Source: Oscillospiraceae bacterium
GTDB lineage: Bacteria > Bacillota > Clostridia > Oscillospirales > Ruminococcaceae
Direction of reading: 5' to 3'
DNA length: 7,406 bases
Assembly (NCBI GenBank): GCA_031281115.1
Contig: JAITFV010000331.1
Location: 1 to 7,406 of the forward strand
A program made the position numbers and the translations under genes. Shown piece after piece: positions 1 through 6,110 of this stretch (positions are counted from its first letter, which is position 1; each line of letters begins with the position of its first letter). The notes below the pieces were generated by a model. That model made no database searches, had not been told where the DNA came from, and saw nothing but the letters and a program-made list of their open reading frames with translations.

Positions 1-60
1 TGCATTATTGAAGCGGAATATATTATAATTAATAAATGTGTAAAAAAGAACTACCAAATC

Positions 61-89
61 ATTATAGCATAAAATTATTGCCGTGTCAA
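61..89 (-). promoter_or_regulatory. Strong consensus sigma-A promoter firing out of the left edge
   Basis: Read on the minus strand, this is a perfect -35 TTGACA (89-84), a 17-bp spacer and a perfect -10 TATAAT (66-61). The -10 is preceded by TGC, so it is also an extended -10. Transcription should start near base 54 and run left. The roughly 50 transcribed bases still in the window are very AT-rich. They hold no start codon with a ribosome binding site; the only ATG (5-3) has no purine-rich sequence before it. The driven gene or RNA therefore lies beyond the window. A small inverted repeat, GTGCG/CGCAC (106-110/117-121), sits just upstream of the -35 and could be a regulator site, but it is short. 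Confidence 0.8.
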
Positions 90-352
90 CATTTTTTTCT
101 TTAAAGTGCGGAAAATCGCACATACTATAAAATTCCAAGATGTAAAATGCAGGCTTGCAATGCTTCAAATTCACGGCAAAAACAGCGGCTTCACCATGCT
201 AAAATGTCAAGCTGCCATAGTGACGCAAATCGGCGCTTATGCGGCATCGTAGCCACTTTGGCAGTGTCACTGTTGCTCTCATAAAAGAGCGAAAAGGTTA
301 TATGGTATGCCTCAATGAAAGTCGGGGTATTTGCTGTTTTTTGATAAAGTTG
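90..352. other. Intergenic stretch with competing stems; no recognisable gene
   Basis: This lies between the two divergent promoters and has no ORF with a start and ribosome binding site. It does hold several complementary segments. GCGGCTT (185-191) pairs with AAGCTGC (209-215). CTGCCA (212-217) pairs with TGGCAG (259-264). AGTGAC (219-224) pairs with GTCACT (266-271). GCTCT (275-279) pairs with AGAGC (286-290). The first two pairings exclude each other, and the second and third interleave rather than nest. CAGTGTCACTG (262-272) is itself a palindrome. No U-tract follows any stem, so none looks like an intrinsic terminator. It could be an unknown structured RNA, an interspersed repeat or a regulatory region. 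It matches no RNA family I recognise. Confidence 0.35.
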
Positions 353-381
353 TTGTTTTTTTCGTAAAAATGTGGTATAAT
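353..381 (+). promoter_or_regulatory. Probable sigma-A promoter of the M42 peptidase operon
   Basis: The elements are -35 TTGTTT (353-358), a 17-bp spacer and a perfect -10 TATAAT (376-381) preceded by TGG, giving an extended -10. The start site would be near base 388. This leaves a leader of about 330 nt before the first confident gene at 719. I found no better promoter between 400 and 718; TTTACA (579-584) and TTGAAA (568-573) lack a -10 at the right distance. It is therefore the best candidate to drive the plus-strand cluster. Confidence 0.65.
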
Positions 382-387
382 GGATTG

Positions 388-718
388 GCAGGCACGGCGT
401 CCCGCAAAGCGAGGCATTTTATACAATGCAAGGTTTTATATGAAAAAAGAAAAGATGGCGGCAAAAAGACAAGTGAAAATGTCGTGTGTTAGGCGCATGG
501 GTAATATATTGCCCTGTGCTTTGGCTATAACATGGATTTTGGCTTTCATATTTTAATGGGCAAATTATTGAAAAGTTATTTACAACAATTTGCATTTTAT
601 CGGCGACCTTGCGCAATTCGAGAACCGGGGTGCGGCATCCTCGACGCACTGAAAGCTACACGAAATGTAAATGGAACGCCGTCCCCTACTAAGCATTTTA
701 CTCGGGAGAAATTGATTC
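388..718 (+). other. Long 5' leader upstream of the M42 operon
   Basis: This is the predicted transcribed, mostly non-coding leader between the 353-381 promoter and the ATG at 719. It contains a possible 38-codon ORF (440-556, listed separately) and a short inverted repeat GTGCG/CGCAC (630-634/645-649). I looked for T-box, SAM, TPP, lysine, glycine and c-di-GMP signatures, and for tmRNA, RNase P and SRP RNA motifs, and recognised none. No terminator-like hairpin with a U-run precedes the first gene, so attenuation is not evident. The leader ends with the ribosome binding site GGGAGAA (704-710), 8 bases before the start codon. Confidence 0.4.
440..556 (+). CDS. Possible small basic/hydrophobic membrane peptide (38 aa)
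   Basis: Not a recognised gene. An ATG at 440 is preceded by AAGG (430-433) with a 6-base gap, about 50 nt after the predicted transcription start. The peptide has a strongly basic N-terminal half, starting MKKEKMAAKRQVK with two more arginines at residues 18-19. It ends in a hydrophobic stretch, ILPCALAITWILAFIF (residues 23-38), directly followed by TAA. That layout, with positive charge then one membrane-length segment, resembles small single-span membrane peptides, leader peptides or type I toxin-like peptides. It could also be the signal-peptide remnant of a lost exported protein, or chance. No homologue is recognised. Confidence is low because the ribosome binding site is only moderate and 38 codons is short. 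Confidence 0.25.
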   Translation: MKKEKMAAKRQVKMSCVRRMGNILPCALAITWILAFIF

Positions 719-1738
719 ATGAATATTAAAGAAACATTAAAATTATTATGCGAGCCTGTCGGCGTAGCCGGCAATGAATTTGCCGCTTCTGAAGCGGCTT
801 TGAAACTGTTGCTGCAGTTTATGCCGAACGCAGAAATTGATAAATTCGGCACCGTCGTCGGGATACTGGAAACCGATGAAAAATTACCGCTTTTATTGCT
901 TGACGCGCACATTGATGAGGTAGGAATGATTGTCAACTTCATCGATGAGAAAGGCTTCGTAAAAGTTGGGCGTGTAGGCGGTATTGACAGGCGGGCGTTA
1001 CCCGCCGCGCAGGTGACGATTCATGGTAAAAAGCCTGTTAAAGGTGTAGTTTGCGCACTTCCGCCTCACGTTCAAAAAGACGAAAATAAAGTATTAAAGG
1101 AAGAGGAAATTGCAATAGACTGCGGGTATTCAAAGAATGAACTTGAAGAATTAATTTCGCTCGGCGACAGCATTACAATTGATGCAAGATTCACGGAATT
1201 GCAGAACGGCAAAATCAACGCGCGCGCGCTTGACGACAGAGCGGGTGTTTGTGCGATTTTATATGCATTGAACTTATTAAAAAATAAAAAACTTAAATAC
1301 AATTTAGCTGTTACTTTCTCGTCTCAAGAGGAAATAGGCTTGCGCGGTGCGGCTATTTCTGCTTATAATATTAATCCCGATTTGGCAATTGCAGTTGATG
1401 TAAGCTACGGAAACTATCCCGGAAGTACGGAAAATGAAACATGGAAATTGGGCGAAGGCGTAATGCTCGGAATCGCACCGACGCTTGACCGCAATCTGTT
1501 CGAGAGAATGAAAAACATTGCGATAAATAAAAAAATAAAACATCAAATTGAGGTCATGAACAGTAAAACAAGCACTAATGCCGATATAATCGGAATGTCG
1601 CGTAAAGGTGTTCGCTGTGCGCTTTTATCAATACCGCTACGGAACATGCACACGCCTGCAGAAACTTTGCAGCTCTCGGATATTGAAGCAACAGGACAGC
1701 TGATTGCAGAATTTATGCGAGGTGAAATTGATGATTGA
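719..1738 (+). CDS. M42 family metallo-aminopeptidase (TET-type), first paralogue
   Basis: Predicted cytoplasmic dinuclear-metal aminopeptidase of the M42 (glutamyl aminopeptidase/endoglucanase-named) family. These enzymes trim N-terminal residues from short peptides and usually form dodecameric tetrahedral (TET) shells. All expected active-site residues are visible in the 339-aa product: His64 and Asp66 in AHIDEVG, the bridging Asp172 in ALDDRAG, the catalytic Glu204 and ligand Glu205 in QEEIGLRG, Asp227 in AVDVSYG, and His311 in MHTPAE. The part between about residues 75 and 160 corresponds to the inserted oligomerisation domain. The length is normal for the family, and there is no signal peptide. 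The ATG at 719 is supported by GGGAGAA (704-710). Its end overlaps the next M42 gene by 8 bp, so the two are probably translated together. Substrate preference cannot be read from the sequence. Confidence 0.95.
   Translation: MNIKETLKLLCEPVGVAGNEFAASEAALKLLLQFMPNAEIDKFGTVVGILETDEKLPLLLLDAHIDEVGMIVNFIDEKGFVKVGRVGGIDRRALPAAQVTIHGKKPVKGVVCALPPHVQKDENKVLKEEEIAIDCGYSKNELEELISLGDSITIDARFTELQNGKINARALDDRAGVCAILYALNLLKNKKLKYNLAVTFSSQEEIGLRGAAISAYNINPDLAIAVDVSYGNYPGSTENETWKLGEGVMLGIAPTLDRNLFERMKNIAINKKIKHQIEVMNSKTSTNADIIGMSRKGVRCALLSIPLRNMHTPAETLQLSDIEATGQLIAEFMRGEIDD
1719..1725 (+). promoter_or_regulatory. Ribosome binding site that fixes the second M42 start
   Basis: GAGGTGA lies inside the last codons of the first M42 gene, five bases before the ATG at 1731. 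The same frame is open further upstream to a TTG at 1704, but that codon has no purine-rich site at a useful distance. Starting at 1731 also gives a 339-aa product that begins at the same family position as its upstream paralogue. Confidence 0.85.
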
Positions 1739-2750
1739 TTTGCTCAAAGATTTATGTCTTATAAACGCTGTTTCCGGCGATGAACAGCAGGTTTGCGAGT
1801 ATATTAAAAACAAACTTGAAAACGTTGATTGTGAAATTAAAACTGATAATTTGGGTAACTTAATTGTTTTCAAAAGAGGCAGAAATAAACCTAAAAATAA
1901 ACTCATGCTTTGTGCGCACATGGATGAAGTCGGCTTCATTGCGCAAGGAATTAATTCTGATGGTTTCATTTCACTTTCTGCTGTGGGCGGGATTTCCGAT
2001 TCAGTTGTCTTCGGGCGGCAAATCCGCTTCAAAAGCGGTGTTTCAGGCGTTATAGGCGGCAAACCGATGCATCGGCTCGAGGGTGACGAAAAAGAAAAAC
2101 AGCCGAAACTTTCTTCCCTTTATGCTGACATCGGTGTATCGAGCAAAGAAGAAGCCGAGAAGCTTGTCAGTCTCGGCGACCCTGCGTATTTTGCAAGCGA
2201 GTTTATTACTTTCGGGAATGATTTGATTAAATGCAAAGCGATTGACGACAGGCTCGGCTGCGCTGTTATGCTGGATTTATCAATGCGGGAACTTGAATAC
2301 GATATGCATTTTGTTTTTACTGTTCAGGAGGAAATCGGTACACGAGGTGCGGGTGCTGCAGCGTATTCAATAAAGCCTGATTTTGCGTTGATTTTAGAAG
2401 CTACGACAGCGTGTGATATTGCAGGTGTTACGGATGAAAAAGAGGTTTGCAAACTCGGTCACGGAACCGTCGTTCCTTTCATGGATACGGGGGCGAGTTA
2501 CGACAGAGAACTTTATAATTTAGCGTTTGCAACTGCCGCTGAAAACGGCTTAAAATGCCAAACAAAAACGCAAATCGCGGGCGGTAATGACAGCCGGATT
2601 ATACACAAAACAGCAGGCGGAATCCGCACGATTTGTCTTGCTGCACCTTGCAGATATTTGCACTCGCCGTCATGCGTAATCAAGAAAAGTGATTTCCTTG
2701 AAATGCATATTTTAGCTGAGAAATTAGCAAACAAAATGGCGGTGTTGTAA
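1731..2750 (+). CDS. M42 family metallo-aminopeptidase, second paralogue
   Basis: Second M42-type metallopeptidase, predicted to be cytoplasmic. Numbered from the ATG at 1731, the 339-aa product carries His63 and Asp65 in AHMDEVG, Asp172 in AIDDRLG, catalytic Glu200 and ligand Glu201 in QEEIGTRG, and His311 in LHSPS. It is exactly as long as the upstream paralogue, with Asp172 and His311 at the same positions, but the sequences differ widely, so this is not a recent duplication. One difference stands out: where the first enzyme has the metal-binding Asp227 (AVDVSYG), this one has Glu223 (LILEATTA). It may therefore differ in specificity. The two subunits could also assemble together, as described for archaeal TET1/TET2; both points are inference. 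It overlaps the preceding stop by 8 bp and the following gene by 1 bp (TAATG). Confidence 0.93.
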   Translation: MIDLLKDLCLINAVSGDEQQVCEYIKNKLENVDCEIKTDNLGNLIVFKRGRNKPKNKLMLCAHMDEVGFIAQGINSDGFISLSAVGGISDSVVFGRQIRFKSGVSGVIGGKPMHRLEGDEKEKQPKLSSLYADIGVSSKEEAEKLVSLGDPAYFASEFITFGNDLIKCKAIDDRLGCAVMLDLSMRELEYDMHFVFTVQEEIGTRGAGAAAYSIKPDFALILEATTACDIAGVTDEKEVCKLGHGTVVPFMDTGASYDRELYNLAFATAAENGLKCQTKTQIAGGNDSRIIHKTAGGIRTICLAAPCRYLHSPSCVIKKSDFLEMHILAEKLANKMAVL

Positions 2751-3970
2751 TGTTTAATTTTAATAGCGAACTAATAAATATAGCGGAAAAAGCCGAACGG
2801 TTATGCGCCGGCAAGTTCGCAGAAATCCGCGATATAGCACGCTTTAACGGCGAGAAAGTCCTGCGCGCTTTTACACAGAACAGAGTAAGCACTTCACATT
2901 TCAACCCCACTGACGGCTACGGCTACGGCGATTGCGGCCGTGAAAAAACCGACGAGATATTTGCGGCGATTTTCGGCACGGAGAGCGCGATTGCGCGGCA
3001 TAATTTCATCAGCGGAACCCACGCGATTTCTACTGCACTTTTCGGCGTTTTGCGTCCGGGAGATTTAATGCTTTCGCTGACGGGAGCGCCTTATGATACG
3101 TTAAAAAGCGTGATTCACTCAGATACCGGCGGCTCTTTAAAAGAGTTCGGAATTAAATACAAAGAGCTTGAATTCGGTAGCAATTTGCATGATAATGCAG
3201 AATTAATTAAAGCTTGCAAAATTGCATATATACAGCGTTCGCGAGGTTATACACTAAGACATTCTTTAAGTGTCAGCGATATTAACAGTATTGTGAAATC
3301 GGTGAAAGAAATCAATAATAATGCAATTATCGTGACAGATAATTGCTATGGTGAATTCTGCGAAATCGCTGAACCTAATGCGGATTTAATTATCGGCAGT
3401 TTAATTAAAAATCCGGGCGGGGGTGTTGCGCGAACCGGCGGTTATATCGCGGGACGAAAGAACTTAACAGATTTATGCGCACAGCGGCTTTCTGCGGTCG
3501 GAATAGGCACCGAAGCCGGCTGCACTCTCGGCATGACGCGCGAGATTTTGCTCGGTATTTTCTTAGCACCGGAAATCACCGCGAACGCGCTTTTAACTAC
3601 AACTTTCGCGTCTGCTTTGTTTGAGCTTTTAGGTTATGAAACATTTCCGAAATACAATGAAAAACGTGTGGATTTGCCGATTGCAATTAAACTTGGGAGC
3701 CGCGAAAAGTTAATCGCATTCTGCCGAGCAGTCCAAGCTGCAAGCCCCATTGACAGCTACGCTGTGCCCGAGCCGTGGGCAATGCCGGGGTATGACAGCG
3801 ATATCATAATGGCGTCGGGTGCATTCACGATGGGTTCATCAATTGAACTCAGCGCTGATGCACCTTTGCGCGAACCGTGGGCTGTATGGCTGCAGGGCGG
3901 ATTAACGTATACGACAGGACGAATCGGCGTTTTAAACGCCGCGCAAAGTATATTAAATTTATCAAATTAA
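2750..3970 (+). CDS. Methionine gamma-lyase family / aluminium-resistance PLP enzyme
   Basis: A 406-aa PLP-dependent fold-type I enzyme of the COG4100 / Met_gamma_lyase (PF06838) group, named historically for aluminium resistance and related to cystathionine beta-lyases. Visible features are GYGYGD (56-61), the cofactor-phosphate loop region SGTHA (88-92), Asp197 in VTDNCYGEF, which should contact the pyridine nitrogen, and the Schiff-base lysine Lys220 in GSLIKNPGGG. The C-terminal motif EPWAVWLQGGLTY (375-387) is typical of this family. Length is normal and there is no signal peptide or membrane segment. The expected reaction is C-S bond cleavage of a sulfur amino acid, but members are poorly characterised and the true substrate is unknown. 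The ATG overlaps the preceding TAA by one base, with only a weak GGCGGTG (2738-2744), which suggests translational coupling to the peptidases. Confidence 0.9.
   Translation: MFNFNSELINIAEKAERLCAGKFAEIRDIARFNGEKVLRAFTQNRVSTSHFNPTDGYGYGDCGREKTDEIFAAIFGTESAIARHNFISGTHAISTALFGVLRPGDLMLSLTGAPYDTLKSVIHSDTGGSLKEFGIKYKELEFGSNLHDNAELIKACKIAYIQRSRGYTLRHSLSVSDINSIVKSVKEINNNAIIVTDNCYGEFCEIAEPNADLIIGSLIKNPGGGVARTGGYIAGRKNLTDLCAQRLSAVGIGTEAGCTLGMTREILLGIFLAPEITANALLTTTFASALFELLGYETFPKYNEKRVDLPIAIKLGSREKLIAFCRAVQAASPIDSYAVPEPWAMPGYDSDIIMASGAFTMGSSIELSADAPLREPWAVWLQGGLTYTTGRIGVLNAAQSILNLSN
3925..3941. repeat. 17-bp near-perfect palindrome inside the 3' end of the PLP gene
   Basis: CGGCGTTT-T-AAACGCCG has 8-bp arms around one central base. 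It lies 60 bp before yicC, within the codons for the end of the PLP enzyme. As RNA it could form a 6-bp GC-rich stem with a 5-nt loop. No U-run follows, so it is not a terminator. It may be a regulator site or a coincidence. Confidence 0.35.
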
Positions 3971-4001
3971 ATAAGGTAAAATTGAAAGGAAATATAATAT
4001 C

Positions 4002-4880
4002 ATGATTCGCAGTATGACAGGATTCGGCAGAGCGCGCGGGGTAGTTGACGGACGGGATATTTTAGTGGAAATCCGCTCGGTAAATCATCGCTATTTTGAA
4101 TTTTCCGCGAAGCTTCCGCGCTCTTATATGTATTTAGAGGACAAGCTCAAGCAGCTCGTTCAAAGTAAGGCAGGACGCGGAAAAATCGAGATTTCACTCT
4201 CGGTTTATAACATTGCGGGGAAGGAGACGCAGGTCTCTGTAAACAAGCCTGTGGTCGAGAATTATATCATCGCACTGCGCGAAATAAAAGAAGAATTAAA
4301 TCTTTCTGACAATCTCTCGCTTTCTGATGTTTTCAGAATGACCGATGCGTTTAATGTTCTTAAAGCCGATACCGATGAGGACGAAATTTGGCGCGCTGTG
4401 AGCGCAATTGCATCTTCTGCGCTTGAAAAATTTATACAAATGCGCGAGAATGAAGGGCAGAGAATTAAAACGGATTTACTTGAAAAAGTTTTCTTCATTG
4501 AAAGTAAAATCGCAGAGGTTGAAAAACTATCACCCGAAACTACCGAGAATTATCGCAAACGGCTTTTCGACAAGCTCACAGAAGTCCTCGAAAACGTGCA
4601 AATTGATGAACAACGAGTACTTTTAGAAGCTGCTGTTTTCGCCGAGAAAACTGCTGTAGATGAGGAAACCGTGCGGCTTCACAGCCATTTAGCACAATTA
4701 CGCGAAATGCTCGATGGCGAAGATATTGTGGGGCGTAAACTTGACTTTTTAGTGCAGGAAATCAACCGTGAAATCAACACAATCGGTTCAAAAGCGCAGG
4801 ACTTGCGAATAACAAAAATAGTGGTTGACCTAAAAAGTGAGCTTGAAAAAATTCGTGAACAGATTCAAAATATAGAGTAG
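4002..4880 (+). CDS. yicC: YicC family endoribonuclease
   Basis: A 292-aa YicC/YloC family protein, close to the roughly 290 aa usual for the family. It opens with the hallmark MIRSMTGFGRA and carries EIRSVNHRYFE (23-33), both from the YicC N-terminal domain (PF03755). The C-terminal DUF1732 domain shows ALLEAA-like LLEAAVFAEK (207-216), RLHSHL (225-230) and GRKLDFLVQEINREIN (244-259), followed by IGSKAQD. The middle (about 140-200) is rich in Glu/Lys and looks coiled-coil. E. coli YicC has been reported to be an endoribonuclease that acts on small RNAs; applying that here is by family membership. The start at 4002 is supported by AAAGGA (3985-3990), with an 11-base gap. It follows the PLP gene by 31 bp with no terminator, so it is probably co-transcribed. 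The usual Firmicute downstream partners (remA/DUF370, gmk, rpoZ) are absent. Confidence 0.95.
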   Translation: MIRSMTGFGRARGVVDGRDILVEIRSVNHRYFEFSAKLPRSYMYLEDKLKQLVQSKAGRGKIEISLSVYNIAGKETQVSVNKPVVENYIIALREIKEELNLSDNLSLSDVFRMTDAFNVLKADTDEDEIWRAVSAIASSALEKFIQMRENEGQRIKTDLLEKVFFIESKIAEVEKLSPETTENYRKRLFDKLTEVLENVQIDEQRVLLEAAVFAEKTAVDEETVRLHSHLAQLREMLDGEDIVGRKLDFLVQEINREINTIGSKAQDLRITKIVVDLKSELEKIREQIQNIE

Positions 4881-4882
4881 TT

Positions 4883-6031
4883 TCATGAACATAGTTTCTT
4901 GTATTTCGCCAGTATTTTTGCGGGATTTTCAGCTTTAATCAACTCCGAGTAACACTTGCATTGGTTTTTAATTATACTGCCGAAAACCTTTTGAAACACA
5001 GGATTGTGAAAACAAATATACGTATGCAGGGGCAGCAGTTTTGCCCCTGCTTCAATTTTCGGACGATAACAGGTTTGCGATGTATACAGCCGCTTTTTCT
5101 TTTTTTCAAAGCAGTAATTAATACTTTCATAAAGCAAATGATGGTATAAATTATATTCTTTATTGCAGTTGTAATCCATGCCCATACGCACGTTAATAAC
5201 ATCGTTTTCACTCACAAGCAGCTGTGCGAATCCGATAATTTTTTCACCTGTTTTCGCGATTAGCATTTTACATTTTTCGCCAAGTTCTTTCCCGCATTCA
5301 CAGAAATAATCCTGCGACAGCAATTCGTGTTTCAACCGCTGCCGAGTACGTGTTTGAAAGTAAAGCTCATGGCACTTTTCGCACTCTCGTGCCGTTAGGT
5401 TTGCTGCATTGATTACCTCGATTTTCAGGTCGTTTTTGCGCTTATTAATTCTGTTGCGGATATTAGCCCGCCATTTCTTTTTAAGCTTCATTAAGTAGTC
5501 ATCAAAGCAGGTGCAGTTGAGGTCGATATAAGTCCCCGGCATAAAGTGCAGATAAATGAATTTTTTATGAAAATATTCGCTTGAATAATAGTTAATATGG
5601 TCTTTTATAATCACGAGTTCAACTTTTTTATTTTTTAAAAGCCTAATAATTTCATCTGTCATTTTCTCTGTTATAACGCTTTCAATCAGTTTATATTTGC
5701 TGCTGATATGAAACATATTATACTCGGCAACGGGCGAAGAAATGAACGCGGTGTTAAATTTTTTCGGCAGTAAATTATAGAGTTTTTCCGCCGCTCCGGA
5801 GAGCACTCCATAAAAAGAAAAGCCGCTGTCTATGAAAACATACGTCCACGCAACGACTTCATTTTCGCTTTTTGCAACCGCAAAATAACCCTCGAAATTA
5901 TTGTCAAGATTTTTTGTTAAAGTTTTCAGGTATTTTGTTTTATGCTGGATGCTGACATCACTTGTCAACTTGTCTAATTCATCAAATGCTTCATCACACT
6001 TCAGCATTTCTACTTGAAAATTATTTAACAC
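4883..6031 (-). CDS. FemAB/GNAT-like acyltransferase, cysteine-rich
   Basis: A 382-aa protein resembling FemAB-like/COG3146-type N-acyltransferases, which have two GNAT folds. The clearest part is the second half. At 168-206, a YIDLN strand and FDDYLMKLKKKWRANIRNRI match the conserved 'strand, then eYl..L..k.R.nirr' element. MLIAKTGEKIIGFAQLLV (256-273) is the GNAT core strand pair. YRPKIEAGAKLLPLHTYI (322-339) matches the family's 'Y..K...Ga...p...y' end. The acceptor is unknown (peptidoglycan-like amine, peptide or lipid are all possible), and there is no signal peptide. It has 15 cysteines, including CxxC (217/220) and three CxC pairs. The start is GTG with a good AGAGG seven bases upstream. 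The gene is more AT- and lysine-rich than its neighbours, which hints at acquisition. It faces yicC tail-to-tail. Confidence 0.7.
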   Translation of the reverse strand: MLNNFQVEMLKCDEAFDELDKLTSDVSIQHKTKYLKTLTKNLDNNFEGYFAVAKSENEVVAWTYVFIDSGFSFYGVLSGAAEKLYNLLPKKFNTAFISSPVAEYNMFHISSKYKLIESVITEKMTDEIIRLLKNKKVELVIIKDHINYYSSEYFHKKFIYLHFMPGTYIDLNCTCFDDYLMKLKKKWRANIRNRINKRKNDLKIEVINAANLTARECEKCHELYFQTRTRQRLKHELLSQDYFCECGKELGEKCKMLIAKTGEKIIGFAQLLVSENDVINVRMGMDYNCNKEYNLYHHLLYESINYCFEKKKKRLYTSQTCYRPKIEAGAKLLPLHTYICFHNPVFQKVFGSIIKNQCKCYSELIKAENPAKILAKYKKLCS

Positions 6032-6038
6032 TTACTCA

Positions 6039-6043
6039 CCTCT
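6039..6043 (-). promoter_or_regulatory. Ribosome binding site supporting the GTG start
   Basis: AGAGG (6043-6039, extending into TGA) sits seven bases before the GTG at 6031-6029. It decides for the GTG start over the in-frame ATG eight codons later, which has no comparable site. Confidence 0.75.
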
Positions 6044-6048
6044 GTTTC

Positions 6049-6077
6049 AGAGTAGCATGAGTAATTGCGCTTGTCAA
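6049..6077 (-). promoter_or_regulatory. Promoter of the acyltransferase gene
   Basis: On the minus strand: a perfect -35 TTGACA (6077-6072), a 17-bp spacer and -10 TACTCT (6054-6049, 4 of 6 consensus), preceded by TGC (extended -10). The start would fall near 6042, giving a leader of only about 10 nt, so the ribosome binding site would lie at the very 5' end of the mRNA. The -35 begins four bases past the terminator stem of the upstream ATPase gene, which makes the acyltransferase an independent transcription unit. Confidence 0.6.
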
Positions 6078-6080
6078 CAG

Positions 6081-6110
6081 CGAAAAACCGCCTTTTAAGA
6101 CGGTTTTTCG
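6081..6110 (-). terminator. Intrinsic terminator of the ATPase gene
   Basis: CGAAAAACCG (6081-6090) and CGGTTTTTCG (6101-6110) form a perfect 10-bp stem around a 10-nt loop that can pair further inside. On the minus strand the GC core is followed by TTTTT within the 3' arm. It lies about 145 bp after the stop of the ATPase gene and just before the acyltransferase promoter. The stem is symmetric, so it might also stop plus-strand read-through coming past yicC. Confidence 0.7.

Noticed and set aside
100..128. Weak plus-strand promoter, TTTAAA (100-105) with TACTAT (123-128)
   Set aside because: Only 4 of 6 matches in each box and no gene follows; it is too weak to report as a feature.
194..418. 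75 stop-free codons on the minus strand
   Set aside because: The only ATG (247-245) would give 18 aa and lacks a ribosome binding site. The frame runs across the predicted plus-strand promoter. It was kept only as a remark in the structured-region finding.
419..649. 76-codon minus-strand ORF in the leader
   Set aside because: No ribosome binding site or promoter; composition looks like non-coding sequence antisense to the leader.
394..682. ACGGCGT (394-400) and ACGCCGT (676-682) as a closing stem for a 290-nt structured RNA
   Set aside because: Seven pairs over such a distance are expected by chance, and the pairing does not extend on either side.
532..729. 65-codon plus-strand ORF (or 57 codons from the ATG at 556, TAATG-coupled to the 38-aa ORF), ending inside the M42 gene
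   Set aside because: No ribosome binding site, no protein-like pattern or recognised domain, and it overlaps the confident start at 719. It was judged to be leader sequence that happens to be open.
1704..1730. Upstream TTG start for the second M42 gene, adding nine residues
   Set aside because: No ribosome binding site for it, while GAGGTGA sits correctly before the ATG at 1731.
3993..3998. TATAAT directly before yicC as a -10 box
   Set aside because: There is no -35-like sequence at 15-19 bp upstream. It lies between the ribosome binding site and the start codon, so transcription from it would miss the binding site.
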